A stretch of 64,000 nt of DNA from positions 124,001 through 188,000 of the forward strand of contig JAGTXX020000012.1 of assembly GCA_019044685.2 (NCBI GenBank). Reading direction: 5' to 3'. The position numbers and the translations under genes were made by a program. Shown here in pieces: positions 53,073 through 63,337 of this stretch. This DNA comes from Nannochloris sp. 'desiccata' (taxonomy: Eukaryota > Chlorophyta > Trebouxiophyceae > Chlorellales > Chlorellaceae). Positions within the stretch are counted from its first letter, which is position 1; every line of letters starts with the position of its first letter. Under the pieces are notes generated by a model that searched no databases, was not told the origin of the DNA, and saw nothing but the letters and a program-made list of their open reading frames with translations.

Positions 53073-56000
53073 CTAATCAAGCGCGTACAGCATCAAAGGA
53101 ATCACTCCATAAGGCCAAAACATACGCTGCACCTCTGATGCAAATTTCTCAAAGAGCACAAACGAAGAATTTGCTGCTCTTTGAGCAGCTCCCATTCTAT
53201 TAGTATCTGCCAGATACGACCTATGCCCTTGTTCATACACCGTTTTCAGTGTAGATAATAACTCAATCAAATCTTTTCTGGTAACAGGATCTTCTTGACT
53301 CGTTCTTTCTTCCCGAGATCGCCACATGAGTAATCTATATGACAGATTCAATCTTTCTTGTGCTGGGGCGTCTACTAGAGTGCATAGCACGCACAACATG
53401 AGACCTAGATCAATAGATCCCATTTGATTGGAATCCATAAGGGCAAATATCCAGGAACACATAGTTTCGTGCGTAGCCTTTGCAAGGTGTGGTTGAGTGT
53501 TGACTCGCACAATGCGCCACATGACTGTTTCTGCAGTAGCAACAGAAACTTGCTTTTTATTTGCCCCTGATAAACTACCTTGCTTTTCAGGAGAGCCACG
53601 GACGTTGCTATTGCGTGATCTAGCACCGCCATTACCATAAGGAGATTTATTAGGAGAGCTATTAGCGCGACGGGTAGTCCTCGCAATTGCTGCTGTAATT
53701 TCTTCTTCAATACGCAACGCTTCATTCCAAATCGTCTCTAAAGTTAAATTGCACATAGATTTCATTTGTTGAAGCATAGAAATATCTAGAGTAGCAGCAG
53801 CTTGAGCGGGCTCTACGCCAAGTGCTTGAATTCTCGCCTTTATTTCCGCACCAATAGAGGCCTCGGTGATAATCTCGGGTGGGGGGGGAGCTACCCATGG
53901 CCCTTCATGCTGTGCAGGGTAGGGCATGCGAGCTGATTTTGTAGGACTAAGAGAATGAATACTTGTTTGACGAGACATTGTACCGATACTGGCACTCCGG
54001 GCTCCTCCACCATTATTACGGATGCTTTGCTGAGATATGCTTTGCATGCTGTGGGTTCTACTCAAGGAGTTGGTGACACTGCTAGCTCGACTGCTACTCG
54101 CTCGACTCCCTAGTTTGTATGGAGATCTCTGGGTTTGCTGCTGTGGACTAGCGCCAGGCACAAAGCTACTTGATTTGAGCGCGCTGTTGGTATAGCTACT
54201 CTGAGTTGGGGTACCAGCACCAGCACCATAGCGAGCAGCGTGTACAGTAGCCATCTTTGCTCTTTCTTCAATGATGTTCACTTGTTGAGAAATGGTATCC
54301 ATATTAGCACCGTGTACGAGCATTTCATGCAAAGCATTCACTTCATCTTCAAGCATACCACCATGGCCGCTGAGCTCCAAAGCGCGTTGCAAGCACGCTG
54401 CTGCCTCACGGTCACGGCCACGACCTAATCGAGCGACAACCACAGCTTTATTCAACCACGATCTCCAATGCTCAGGGTCTAAAGAAAGCACAAAATCGTA
54501 GCATTGTAAAGCAGCCTTCAAGTTTCCAGTTTGTCGTTCTAAATTTCCAGCATTGAAATGCGCTTCAATGTGCTCTGGATCCAGCTCAATAGCTTTTTTA
54601 AAGGATTTTCTCGCTTCAGAATGGGCACCTAGAGCGACATGTGCACATCCTAGGTCGGCCCAGGCATCAGCAAACTCAGGATTTATTTCTAAGGCGCGTT
54701 TTAAAGCAGCCCTCGCTCCATCAGCATCACCCAACGCGAGTCTTGCAGAGCCAAAAAGTTTAAACACACGAGGGTGATTCGGTGCCATAGTAGCAGCTTT
54801 GGAGTATTCCCGTTCAGCTGTTTCCATACGACCTTCACTTTCTAAAGAAATTCCCATATTAATATGAATTTTCACGAGAAGAGGGTCGTCTTCAGCGCAT
54901 CGTTGCAAGGCATCGAAGTAAGAGCGGGAGGCATCCATGTACTCGTGTTGTGCGAAATGGATGTTGCCAAGACGGAAACGAGCGAGGGGATCATCTGGAG
55001 CTGCGGCAGCGGCTTCACGGAATGACCGAGCAGCAGCGCCGTACCTGTAGGGCAAAGGAAGGACAAGAAAGAAAATTTTGTAAGTTGACTTGACCGACAT
55101 CAAACAGGTGTCTGTATTTGTTAGAAAGCAGAGGGACTTTATTTATTCTAAATCTATTCAAACTCGCATTTGCTTTTGAGCCAGCTTCTCTCCAATCTCC
55201 ATATGAGCAGCATGCCGCGCCCATGGCGGCAACAACGACGCAGAATCCTGAATTCGTGCAATTTCATTTTCAGGCTCACTCGATTGATCCAAGTAATATT
55301 GTAATTTTGCGGTTATTTGACCGACATGTGCATCCATCACAGCCCATTCTTTCGCATTAATCATCTGTTGAAGTTCCCAAGGAGTCATAGCGCGAGGAGC
55401 ACCTTCCATATCAGCTGGAAGAGCTTGGTAAGAATACCCAGCTGGCACTGAAAGTGCCACCGCTGTGTCGGTATTTGCATCGACAGCGCCAACTGCAGCA
55501 GCAGCAGAGGAAGCAGCGGCAGAAGAACCAGGTCTATCGTTTGCAGTACCCGTAGTAGGATCATCATTTGCACGGCGTTTTTGTGGTGACAAAGAGGTAG
55601 TCAAACGTGTCAGCCAGCCCTTCTTCTTTGGTGAAGAAGTACCATCTCCAGTAACATTAGGCAGTACATCAACCGCATCATTTGTATCTCCTGCTGCTAC
55701 CCCATCATATTCAGAGTGTGGAACATTAGTAAACGCTGTGACGCTAATTACAGGTGGACCATTGATATCACTGGTAACCAACTTTCCAGTAGCAGCAGCA
55801 GCAGCTTTGGAGGGGGTGACTTCTTCTTCAGCTGCCAATGCTGCGTTGGCAGCAGCAGTACTTTCTGCTTCACCACCAAGACCGAGATTCATCTCTGCTA
55901 CAGCATCAGCAAGGCCAGAAGAGCCTCCTGAAGAAGCAGGGCGGCGTTGATATCCAGCCAAGATAGCATCAACAGGTGAGGCTTCAGGTTCTGCTTCAAT

Positions 56001-57911
56001 AGCAGCAGCGCCGGTGGTAACCAAAGGAGAGGTGTCGTGGTGTCCTTGAGCATCACCACGCCCTCCAAATAACCGAGACATCAAGGTTGCTCTCGTGGGA
56101 GATACATCAGGTCTATTAGAACGCGGGTTTTCTTCCTTGTTAATTCCAAACTGCAAGGTACCAATGTCACCATTTCCGGCTACCCCAGCTTCTAACGCAG
56201 ATCCAACCAAAATACATTGTGTAGGCCCATCTGAATTGGAATTCACGGCATCAGGGACCCAGTTCTCTGTATCACGTGCGATTTCATACACAGTAGCTAC
56301 TCCAGCGGTATCAGTTCCTTCAGGGAGGGCGGCTGTGAGGGTGACAATGGTGGAAGTACCACGAGGGGAGCCTTCTACACATCGTACAGCTACGTTGGTT
56401 CCTTCAGGAAGGATATTTTCAAGAGCAGACGCCATCGGGTCATTTTGGTGGTGATTACCAGCAGCTGCGCTAGCGGTGGTGACTTCGGAGGAGCTTTGGC
56501 CGGGTAGACGCAGCTTTATGCCAACGCCTGGTCGGACAGCTGTATTACTCTGATGAGCAGCTACCAAGGCCACAGTGTAGCCTAATGAACTGCTTTCTAG
56601 TACAGAACAAGGTTCATGGCGTAATTTACGGATGAAATGCTGTGCCTGCTTTGCATGTTGTGCGGGTACAGCTGCTGCGATGGTGATCACACTGCCACCA
56701 GCAGCTGGCATGACAGAAACTACACGCGCAGCAGTTTCTGAGGGTAATTTAGTTCTTAATTGAGCCATAAATTGGCCACCTTTACTGCGTTTAAAGTCCG
56801 CAGGCTCGACATCTGCTAAACGCAATGTAAATGCCAAGGGCGTCTTTTGCGGTGCCCCAGCTAAAGAGGCAGCTGCGAGAGTCTCAGCAGCTGCATTTGC
56901 GGCGATGGACCCACCAAATGCAGCACTCGCGTCTGCGGATAAGACTTCTATAGAGCCAAAGGCAGCGTGAGGGAAAACTTGCTCTGGCTCTGCGCCAAGG
57001 ACGGCCCTGAAGTAGGCTTCTTCTTCGCCACCCATGGCCCCCTGTGGAAGGCAGCACATGATTCCTACAGCAACACCTTGTGAGGTAGGATTTACTGCAA
57101 CGATACGCGCAGCTGTGCCTTCTGGAAGGGAGTCTTTTAAAGAAGCCAACAACTGGCGTCGGACTAGGCCATTTTCGAAAGCTGCTTTAGTTGGGACACC
57201 TGGGAGACGAACTGCAAATGCAAGAGCGTTTTTAGCATCTTCAGCAGCTGCTATTGCTGGTGCAGGGGTCTGCACTGCGTCAAAGATGTCCTTTTCTCCC
57301 TCGACGTCTGGTCGAGCAGCTGGGGCTGGTGTGGCCAAGCCACAAAAGATGTCTGGAGTGGTTGCTGCTACTGCTGCTGCTACTAAGGGGCTAGCATCTG
57401 CTAACGCAGGCTGCCTTTCACGTGCAGCCATACCCACGCGGCCTCCTGATACGTGCTCAACGGCTACAGCAGAAGGTTCGTTTGCCTTGTGAGCCTCGAT
57501 CAAGGCATTGTAGTCTCGATCAAGGTCAGCAAAACCTTCTACATAAATCTGCTTCAACCCTTCTAGAGTCAAACCGTTGCCATCAGCTACATATCTAGGG
57601 AACGAAGCCCATACTTCCTCCTGAATGAGCTCCAACTGAGCCTCATTAAGTGCAACTTCCGGGTTGACAACCCGCACGAGATTCACAAATTCAACCTGTC
57701 ACAGCAAAGATGATGTAAGTAAGTCAGACCAAAATTTATGAGGCATTAAAAGCACACACTTAATCAACAAAGACGGAGAAAATATGGCATTAATTATTGA
57801 GAAAATTGTTGAACAAGACAGTTGAAGCTCGTTTTCCAGCATTCGCACCTTATCCAAGCATCCATCGCGATTTTTATCTGAGAGCTGGAATATACTATCT
57901 ACTCGTTCCAT
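53073..57911 (-). CDS. Giant EF-hand / TPR protein (plant calcium-binding TPR family) with repeated insert
   Basis: Three exons: 57849-57911, about 55174-57695 and 53073-55044; about 1,518 residues. Exon 1 encodes one complete EF-hand loop, D12-K-N14-R-D16-G-C-L-D-K-V-E23, completed by exon 2 after a phase-0 153-bp intron. Then VNPEVALNEAQLELIQEEVW and GNGLTLEGLKQIYVEGFADL with DRDYNAL, as in Arabidopsis At1g05150-type proteins (about 800 residues). An Ala/Val-rich insert follows with three ~95-residue repeats (about 177-273, 307-397, 412-522). TPR units come from about residue 860: EYMDASRSYFDALQRCAEDD, HPRVFKLFGSARLALGDADG, EFADAWADLGCAHVALGAHS, HIEAHFNAGNLERQTGNLKA. A further ~350-residue tail has no known domain. 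The exon 2 donor is uncertain; a GC donor at 55172-55173 keeps the frame. Confidence 0.8.
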
Positions 57912-58695
57912 ATCCTTTACTGTTTCGATGGAATAATTACTTCAACAACTCTGACAATTTTTGTCATTGCCCAACCCGCTGGACATTATAAGGGCCGTGG
58001 TCTATTTTACTAGCTTATTCGCGATTAATAATCAGAATACAAATGTCTTCAGTGTTTTTATTAAGGATTTTGGGGTGACGAAAAATTTCGGCGAATTTTC
58101 CTCCTGTCGCAAATTTTCGGCGAATTTCTGCCCGGCGATTTTCTGCTCAAAGCTGGCCTTGCCGGCGGCTCAAAATTTTCAAAGTCTGGAGGGGCGCCTG
58201 TGTAACTAGTAATTATACAGAAAAGAAGAAGCAATTTGAATCAGAAGCTCATAAACTGGCACCTCGACGCTCTTTTGCTTTCCACGCAACAAATGCCAGC
58301 CAAAAGTTGAAATTTTGAAAATTTTACCTGCAGTTGATCCGGCGAAATTTGTCGCCGTCGCTGCGCGACGGCGAAATTTTGCCGGCGAATTCTAGGCTTC
58401 AAAAAATTTCCGGCGAACGAATTCGGCGAATCCCGGCGAATCGCCGACTAATAAAAACACTGAATGTCTTACGAAGCGAAAATGTTGAACAGAACAGATA
58501 ATTTTTAAAGCAAATCATGCTGTTCCATCGTGCTGCGCTTCTGTTTGTTCGAGAAAACTGGCGGGTTTGGGCACTTTTGTGCATTCTAAAATGTTATAAT
58601 TCATGTGACAAAGCTGAAATAAGCACAGATGGCGGCATTTCTCTCTAAAACCCCAAAACGAGATCACCTTGAAATTTACTAGAATACAAAAAGCC
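57912..58695. other. Divergent promoter region (EF-TPR / ERCC1) carrying a MITE
   Basis: 784 bp between divergent genes. More than half (58050-58462) is a hAT-type MITE with its target duplication at 58042-58049 and 58463-58470; the rest (about 138 bp and 225 bp) would be the original promoter DNA. Confidence 0.7.
58050..58462. mobile_element. hAT-type MITE (413 bp)
   Basis: Perfect 14-bp terminal inverted repeats: CAGTGTTTTTATTA at 58050-58063 and TAATAAAAACACTG at 58449-58462. A perfect 8-bp target-site duplication AATGTCTT flanks the element (58042-58049 and 58463-58470). Terminal CAGTG and 8-bp duplications are hallmarks of the hAT superfamily. The interior has no transposase frame but many copies of CGGCGAA/TTCGCCG in both orientations near both ends (e.g. 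58092, 58127, 58410, 58426), like the subterminal repeats bound by hAT transposases. It is non-autonomous. The intact duplication suggests a fairly recent insertion. Confidence 0.9.
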
Positions 58696-59978
58696 ATGCA
58701 GCCTGAACAGCGCCATCCCACGCAAGGTGTTGGCCCCGCACAGCCTTCTGGAGGTCAGGACGCGCCTACTGCAGCTCCACAGCAACGCCATGCCATCTCA
58801 ATCCCCTCCTACCGGGAAGTCCAAGCAGCACAACGAGCACCGTCGGCCATCCCTAACCTATTTATACCTAGTAGCAGCAATGTAGGCGCTAAAGGGGCAG
58901 GTGGAGAGACACCACGGCATATGCAACAACAACAACATCTACAGCAGCAGCAGCAGCAGATGACACCCCCACCTCTACCGCCTAAACAACAACAACAACA
59001 ACAACACTATCCACCTTCTGGCTCGCCCATAACAACCAATCACCCTACGTCCCAGCCACTACCAGCCTCCAGGACTGTCAATAATAACAATTTACCGCCC
59101 ATCAACCTCAACGTTATCACCGTCAGCCGTCGTCAACAAGGCAACCCCGTCTTGAAATACATCCGTAACATACGATGGCAGTATGGAGACATCATACCAG
59201 ATTATCTATTAGGCCAATCCACTGCTGCGTTGTTTCTATCCCTACGGTATCATTTATTAAACCCTAATTACGTGCACACAAGGATCAAAGAAATAGGCCG
59301 GGCATATCGATTACGAGTGCTTTTAGTACATGTAGACACAGAGGATGCGGTGGAACCATTGGCGCAGGTAACGAGGGCTGCTATAGGGAATGAATTTACC
59401 CTTTTATGTGGTTTTAACAACGCAGAGTGTGGGAGATATTTAGAAACTTTGAAAAGTTATGAAAAAAAACCGGCCGAAATAATTCAGAAAGAACTGGGGA
59501 CTGATTACGTAAGCAGAGCTACAGCCGCCCTGACGACGATTCGTGGTGTGAATCGCACAGATGTGAAGACGTTAGGAGATACGTTTGGATCTGTGGCAGC
59601 TGTGCTACAAGCCAATGAAGCTGAATTAAAAGCCTGTCCTGGAGTTGGACCTGTCAAGGCCAGGCGATTATTCGAGACGTAAGAGAAAATCTTTTTAAAG
59701 TTGAGATTCCGTTGGATGTAGAGAAGATTTGTCTATAAGATGAACATTACTTTTTGATATTATTTCCTTTGTTAGTTACTTTTATATTCTTTTCCTTCTC
59801 CAACACATGCAGGTTTCATGAGCCATTTAGAAGAAATTTGAATGCCCCAGCAACTTTGGAGGCACAACACCACCGCCACCAGCAGCAACAAGAGCAGATA
59901 CCTGTCTTAGAGCAAGTGTTGGCTGGAGAAGGTGATGAAAATGAAGATGAAGAGGCAGTACTTGATGAAGTTTTCTAG
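58696..59978 (+). CDS. ERCC1: DNA excision repair protein ERCC1 / Rad10
   Basis: Exons 58696-59678 and 59813-59978 (134-bp intron, phase 2); 382 residues. The N-terminal ~130 residues are Gln/Pro-rich with CAA/CAG repeat runs and look disordered. The central domain has RRQQGNPVLKYIRNIRWQYG, DIIPDYLLGQSTAALFLSLR, YHLLNPNYVHTRIKEIGRAY and TLLCGFNNAECGRYLETLKS, the ERCC1 nuclease-like (catalytically dead) domain that binds XPA. The tandem helix-hairpin-helix region is ALTTIRGVNRTDVKTLGDTF and ELKACPGVGPVKARRLFET, and continues FHEPFRRNL after the intron, as in human KARRLFDVLHEPF. ERCC1 pairs with XPF to cut 5' of lesions in nucleotide excision repair. The acidic C-terminal tail (EGDENEDEEAVLDEVF) is extra. 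Confidence 0.95.
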
Positions 59979-60256
59979 TTTGAACTCATAAATCTGAAAA
60001 CAAGATAGAAAATATTAGTTTAAATACTTTTAAACTAAAAGACGGGGGCCTTGCCTTCGGGACAAAAAACACTCTATTAATATTTTTGTTAATAACATGT
60101 TTTTATTCATTTAATTTAAGTAAGAGTCAAATTCTCTCACGCAAGTTCACATATACGTCAGTCAAGCTCATAGTATCTCCATATTAATAATATATACCTT
60201 AATTAAACAGTATCCCTCCTTTCATGAAACTTTTCAAACTTATTCTTATGATAAAT

Positions 60257-61102
60257 CTACTTCCCGCCTGAGATCATTTTCGCCATTTGATTTACTGACC
60301 TCACAACCTTCTTAAATCCATCTACAATTGTTCTTTCAATACTATCTGGTACTAATTTCGAGATCAACTCCCCTTCAGAGAACGTCACTGCCAATTTTTG
60401 CGCCTCCCCAGTGCACCCGTGGAAGCACACCATCCTCTGCTCTGCTTCCGTCATTGCAATGCAACTCCGAGCTTGCATCCTCAAACCTTGGTCTTGAATA
60501 ATTTCTAAATTTGTAGGGTTTTCGTACAGCTGTGACAATGTTTCAAATGAAATGTCTGCTCCACTTGCAGCGCAATGTGCTTCAAATTTGCTTACTCCCA
60601 TTTGAAGAGCTATAGGCCGGAGACCTATTTCCCATTCAGTAGATAAAAGAGCATCTCTTAGTTGTTCTACCGTTTGAAGATAGCCTTTAGACATGAGTAA
60701 GGTAAATGAGTTCCTATACTGGTCCCATTGCTTGTCAGCTTCGCTGGAGGCATCGTGAGCTGCCTCTACTTGAGCCACGACGTTGTCAATGTCGGCGGTG
60801 GTGGTGGCAACACCTGCTCTGGCCATGCTTTCTTTGATAATGCCACGTAGGGCAACCATGCGGTCTCTATCACGACGTTCACCTTGAGCGAGGTCGCCTT
60901 CGAGCTTCTCTACTTTGTCTTGAAGCTCTTGCACCATATTGATCAGACGAGAAATATCAATTTGTTGCTTTTGATCCACTAAATCCATATTGGCTTCTGG
61001 AGCAGCACGGGGGGTTATCTGACGATACTGGATATTTTGACGTCTTAAGAGGCCGGTTTTGGAGCCGAATGAAGCTCGGGTGGGTAAAACACGGCACTGC
61101 AT
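60257..61102 (-). CDS. Plastid-targeted coiled-coil protein, unknown family
   Basis: 281 residues from the Met at 61102 (a Met seven codons upstream at 61123 is possible). The start MQCRVLPTRASFGSKTGLLR, continuing through RRQNIQYRQITPRAAP, resembles a chloroplast transit peptide. A coiled coil follows (ISRLINMVQELQDKVEKLEG). The second half is helical: YRNSFTLLMSKGYLQTVEQL, WEIGLRPIALQMGVSKFEAH, NPTNLEIIQDQGLRMQARSC and ending VNQMAKMISGGK. I do not recognise the family. It is divergent from the bestrophin gene with 436 bp between starts. Confidence 0.6.
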   Translation of the reverse strand: MQCRVLPTRASFGSKTGLLRRQNIQYRQITPRAAPEANMDLVDQKQQIDISRLINMVQELQDKVEKLEGDLAQGERRDRDRMVALRGIIKESMARAGVATTTADIDNVVAQVEAAHDASSEADKQWDQYRNSFTLLMSKGYLQTVEQLRDALLSTEWEIGLRPIALQMGVSKFEAHCAASGADISFETLSQLYENPTNLEIIQDQGLRMQARSCIAMTEAEQRMVCFHGCTGEAQKLAVTFSEGELISKLVPDSIERTIVDGFKKVVRSVNQMAKMISGGK

Positions 61103-61538
61103 TGTAAATTCTAGATCGCTCAAGTCCGAACTAATTGCGATATCCAGGCACCTTCTGGCGCATCGACAGCGTTTGATGGTAGTTTTCTGAATCTACGGAC
61201 AGGATATCTGATATTATTATAAAGGCCAGTCTGTATAGGAGCTTCTTTAGAATGGATTATTTGGAAGAAACTCTGAAGAAACTATGAAATGACAGCACAA
61301 CCTCAACCTTCAGATAAAAACCCAACAAGTATGAGCAACTGCAGCACAACAGCGGTTCTCTAAAGCAATGGTTGTTTAAAATGGAAAACGCCATTGAAAG
61401 TTTCGTTCCTTGATCTATTAAAAAACGTATCGAGATCACATCTTTAACTTCAAACAAAAAGTCGATCAATTTTATTAATAAAGCCCTTCACAGTCCTGAT
61501 CGAGTACCGGTTTTTGTGAGCAAGATAAAAACTACATC
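61103..61538. other. Divergent promoter region (coiled-coil protein / bestrophin)
   Basis: 436 bp, AT-rich, separating two start codons. No repeat, RNA gene or extra exon could be supported. Confidence 0.45.
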
Positions 61539-63153
61539 ATGATTCCCTATCGCAAAATGGGCTGGGGCCTGTACCTCTTGTTGTAAGGCATTTTTTTTTC
61601 TATTTCTCATATTCTGCACAACCGCCTTCACGTCTGACGCCTCACTTCTGTCATTCCTTGTTTTTATTCGATTAAAAAACAGGAGACTCTATGGATCTGC
61701 TGTGTTGAAAACAACAATTTTCGGCTTGTTAGCAGCATTGCAGTGCATTCTCCTCTACCATTTCATATCTTCTGAAGAACTTAAGAGCTCGTATACCGCA
61801 GGAGCGCCTTCTCTAACCTTCCCTGCCTTTGCTGCGACTGTCGCCTTCCTCGTCACGTTTCGACAAACGTTTTCATATAATAGGTTCCATGAGGGCAGAA
61901 TGGCCGTGCAAACTATGTCTGCAAGCATGTATACGATAGTTGCCTATGCAATATCGTTTGATAAGCACCCTAATAAAGTAGATGAAGAAGAGAAGAACGA
62001 ACGAGAAGAAGAAGTAGAAGAAGAACAAGAAGAAGAAGAAAATTCTAGAAAGGAAAATGTTGTCAACGACACCACCACAGCCAGGGGCAATGCTAGTACT
62101 GCAAGCAACAACACTGGTACTAAGAGTGCTACAAAGAGCAAATCTCATCTCGATCGTGAGCAGTTTCGTTATAATATGGTCCATGCAATGAGTCTACTAC
62201 ACGGAGTGTGTCTCCAACATCTTCGATGTGACTGGGACCTACATAATTTAAGCAAACATAATGAAGATCTCTTACCCGCCTGGGATTCTGCAAGCACCCC
62301 TGGTTTTAAAATCCACTTTTGGAATTATTTTTTACCCAGGAATAGAGTAAATTCTCGTGAACTGTTCCATAAAGTGTCCAAAATTCAAGTCATAGGTGGA
62401 GTATCACGTCACGAACGACGAGTATTAGGTGAAATCAACCCTAGAAGCATTAAAACTAGTATTCATGGAGATAAAAATCGCTCCAACAGCCGTGTACGTA
62501 TGGCAATATCGTCGTCTTTGTCTTCACTATGGAATTCAGATAACACATGCTCCTTGCGCGGCGCAACAGAACGTCCTTATAGACTTTTCTTCTCGACGAT
62601 AGAGCTTATCCGTCGCCGATGTGAAGCAGGGGGGATCACAATGCCGCCACCGGTGATCGCACAACTCTGGGCAACATTAGAAAAATCTATTGAATCATTT
62701 GAGCGATGTAGAGCTATCTCAGAGACCCCATTCCCGTTTCCATGGGCTCAGTTGATCATTGTTGTCTTGGTCGTGTGGCAAGCGGTCATTCCTTTCACCG
62801 TGCTAGTCAGTTTCAATGATCAACCATTTGGTGTAGTGATGGGAATGGCTGTGACGTGGACTTTATGGGCATTAAATGAAGTGGCCAGGGACATAGAAGA
62901 CCCATTTACCCACGAACCGAACGATATCCCACTAGCGAGGTTGCAATATCAATTTAACGAACGCTTGTTGGCGGTGGCTGCATGTCATCAAGAAGATTAT
63001 GACGACTTTGGGTGGGACTCAAACGATACGAGGAGGGGAGGCGGTATTCCTAATGGAGAAGATGAAGGAGAAGAAGATGAAGAAGGACTTGCGAGGAAAT
63101 TGCCTGAATATAAAGGGGGGCTGAAGACATCAGCAAGCGACGGGCTAGTTTAA
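61539..63153 (+). CDS. Bestrophin-family anion channel (UPF0187)
   Basis: Exons 61539-61582 and 61683-63153 (100-bp intron, phase 2); 504 residues. Exon 1 supplies the family start MIPYRKMGWGLYLLL, which joins to RLYGSAVLKTTIFGLLAALQ (compare bestrophin-like MIPYR..GW...LFR..GS). Next FPAFAATVAFLVTFRQTFSY with NRFHEGRMAV, the conserved F.R....Y.R..EGR motif. An acidic, low-complexity insertion (residues ~115-150, EEEVEEEQEEEE) is unusual. The C-terminal core has FPFPWAQLIIVVLVVWQAVI, VTWTLWALNEVARDIEDPFT and HEPNDIPLARLQYQFNERLL; the E.A..IEDPF...NDIPL motif is diagnostic. Plant and algal members (VCCN1, LCI11/BST) are thylakoid Cl-/HCO3- channels; no clear transit peptide precedes MIPYR, so location is uncertain. 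TGTAA at 63205-63209. Confidence 0.88.
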
Positions 63154-63337
63154 AAATTTCATTTCCAATTTCATTTATATTCTAGCATTTCGTAGTATAA
63201 CTTGTGTAATGTTTTTTTAATTTTTTCAAACTAGGAGATGATTCCAGTCTGATTAGGACAGCATATTTCTCTAAAGTTAGTGACTTTACTAGTCTTGAGA
63301 TTACTTTAATCAGTCTTTCTTGAAGAGCGGAACGTCA

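Noticed and set aside
55465..57492. Long antisense frames opposite the EF-hand/TPR gene (161, 119 and 152 codons)
   Set aside because: They mirror the Ala/Ser-rich sense codons and have no family similarity.
53073..57695. Annotating the TPR part and the EF-hand/Ala-rich part as two genes
   Set aside because: The EF-hand to TPR order matches a known plant family, and the segment between them looks like an intron with no promoter-sized gap.
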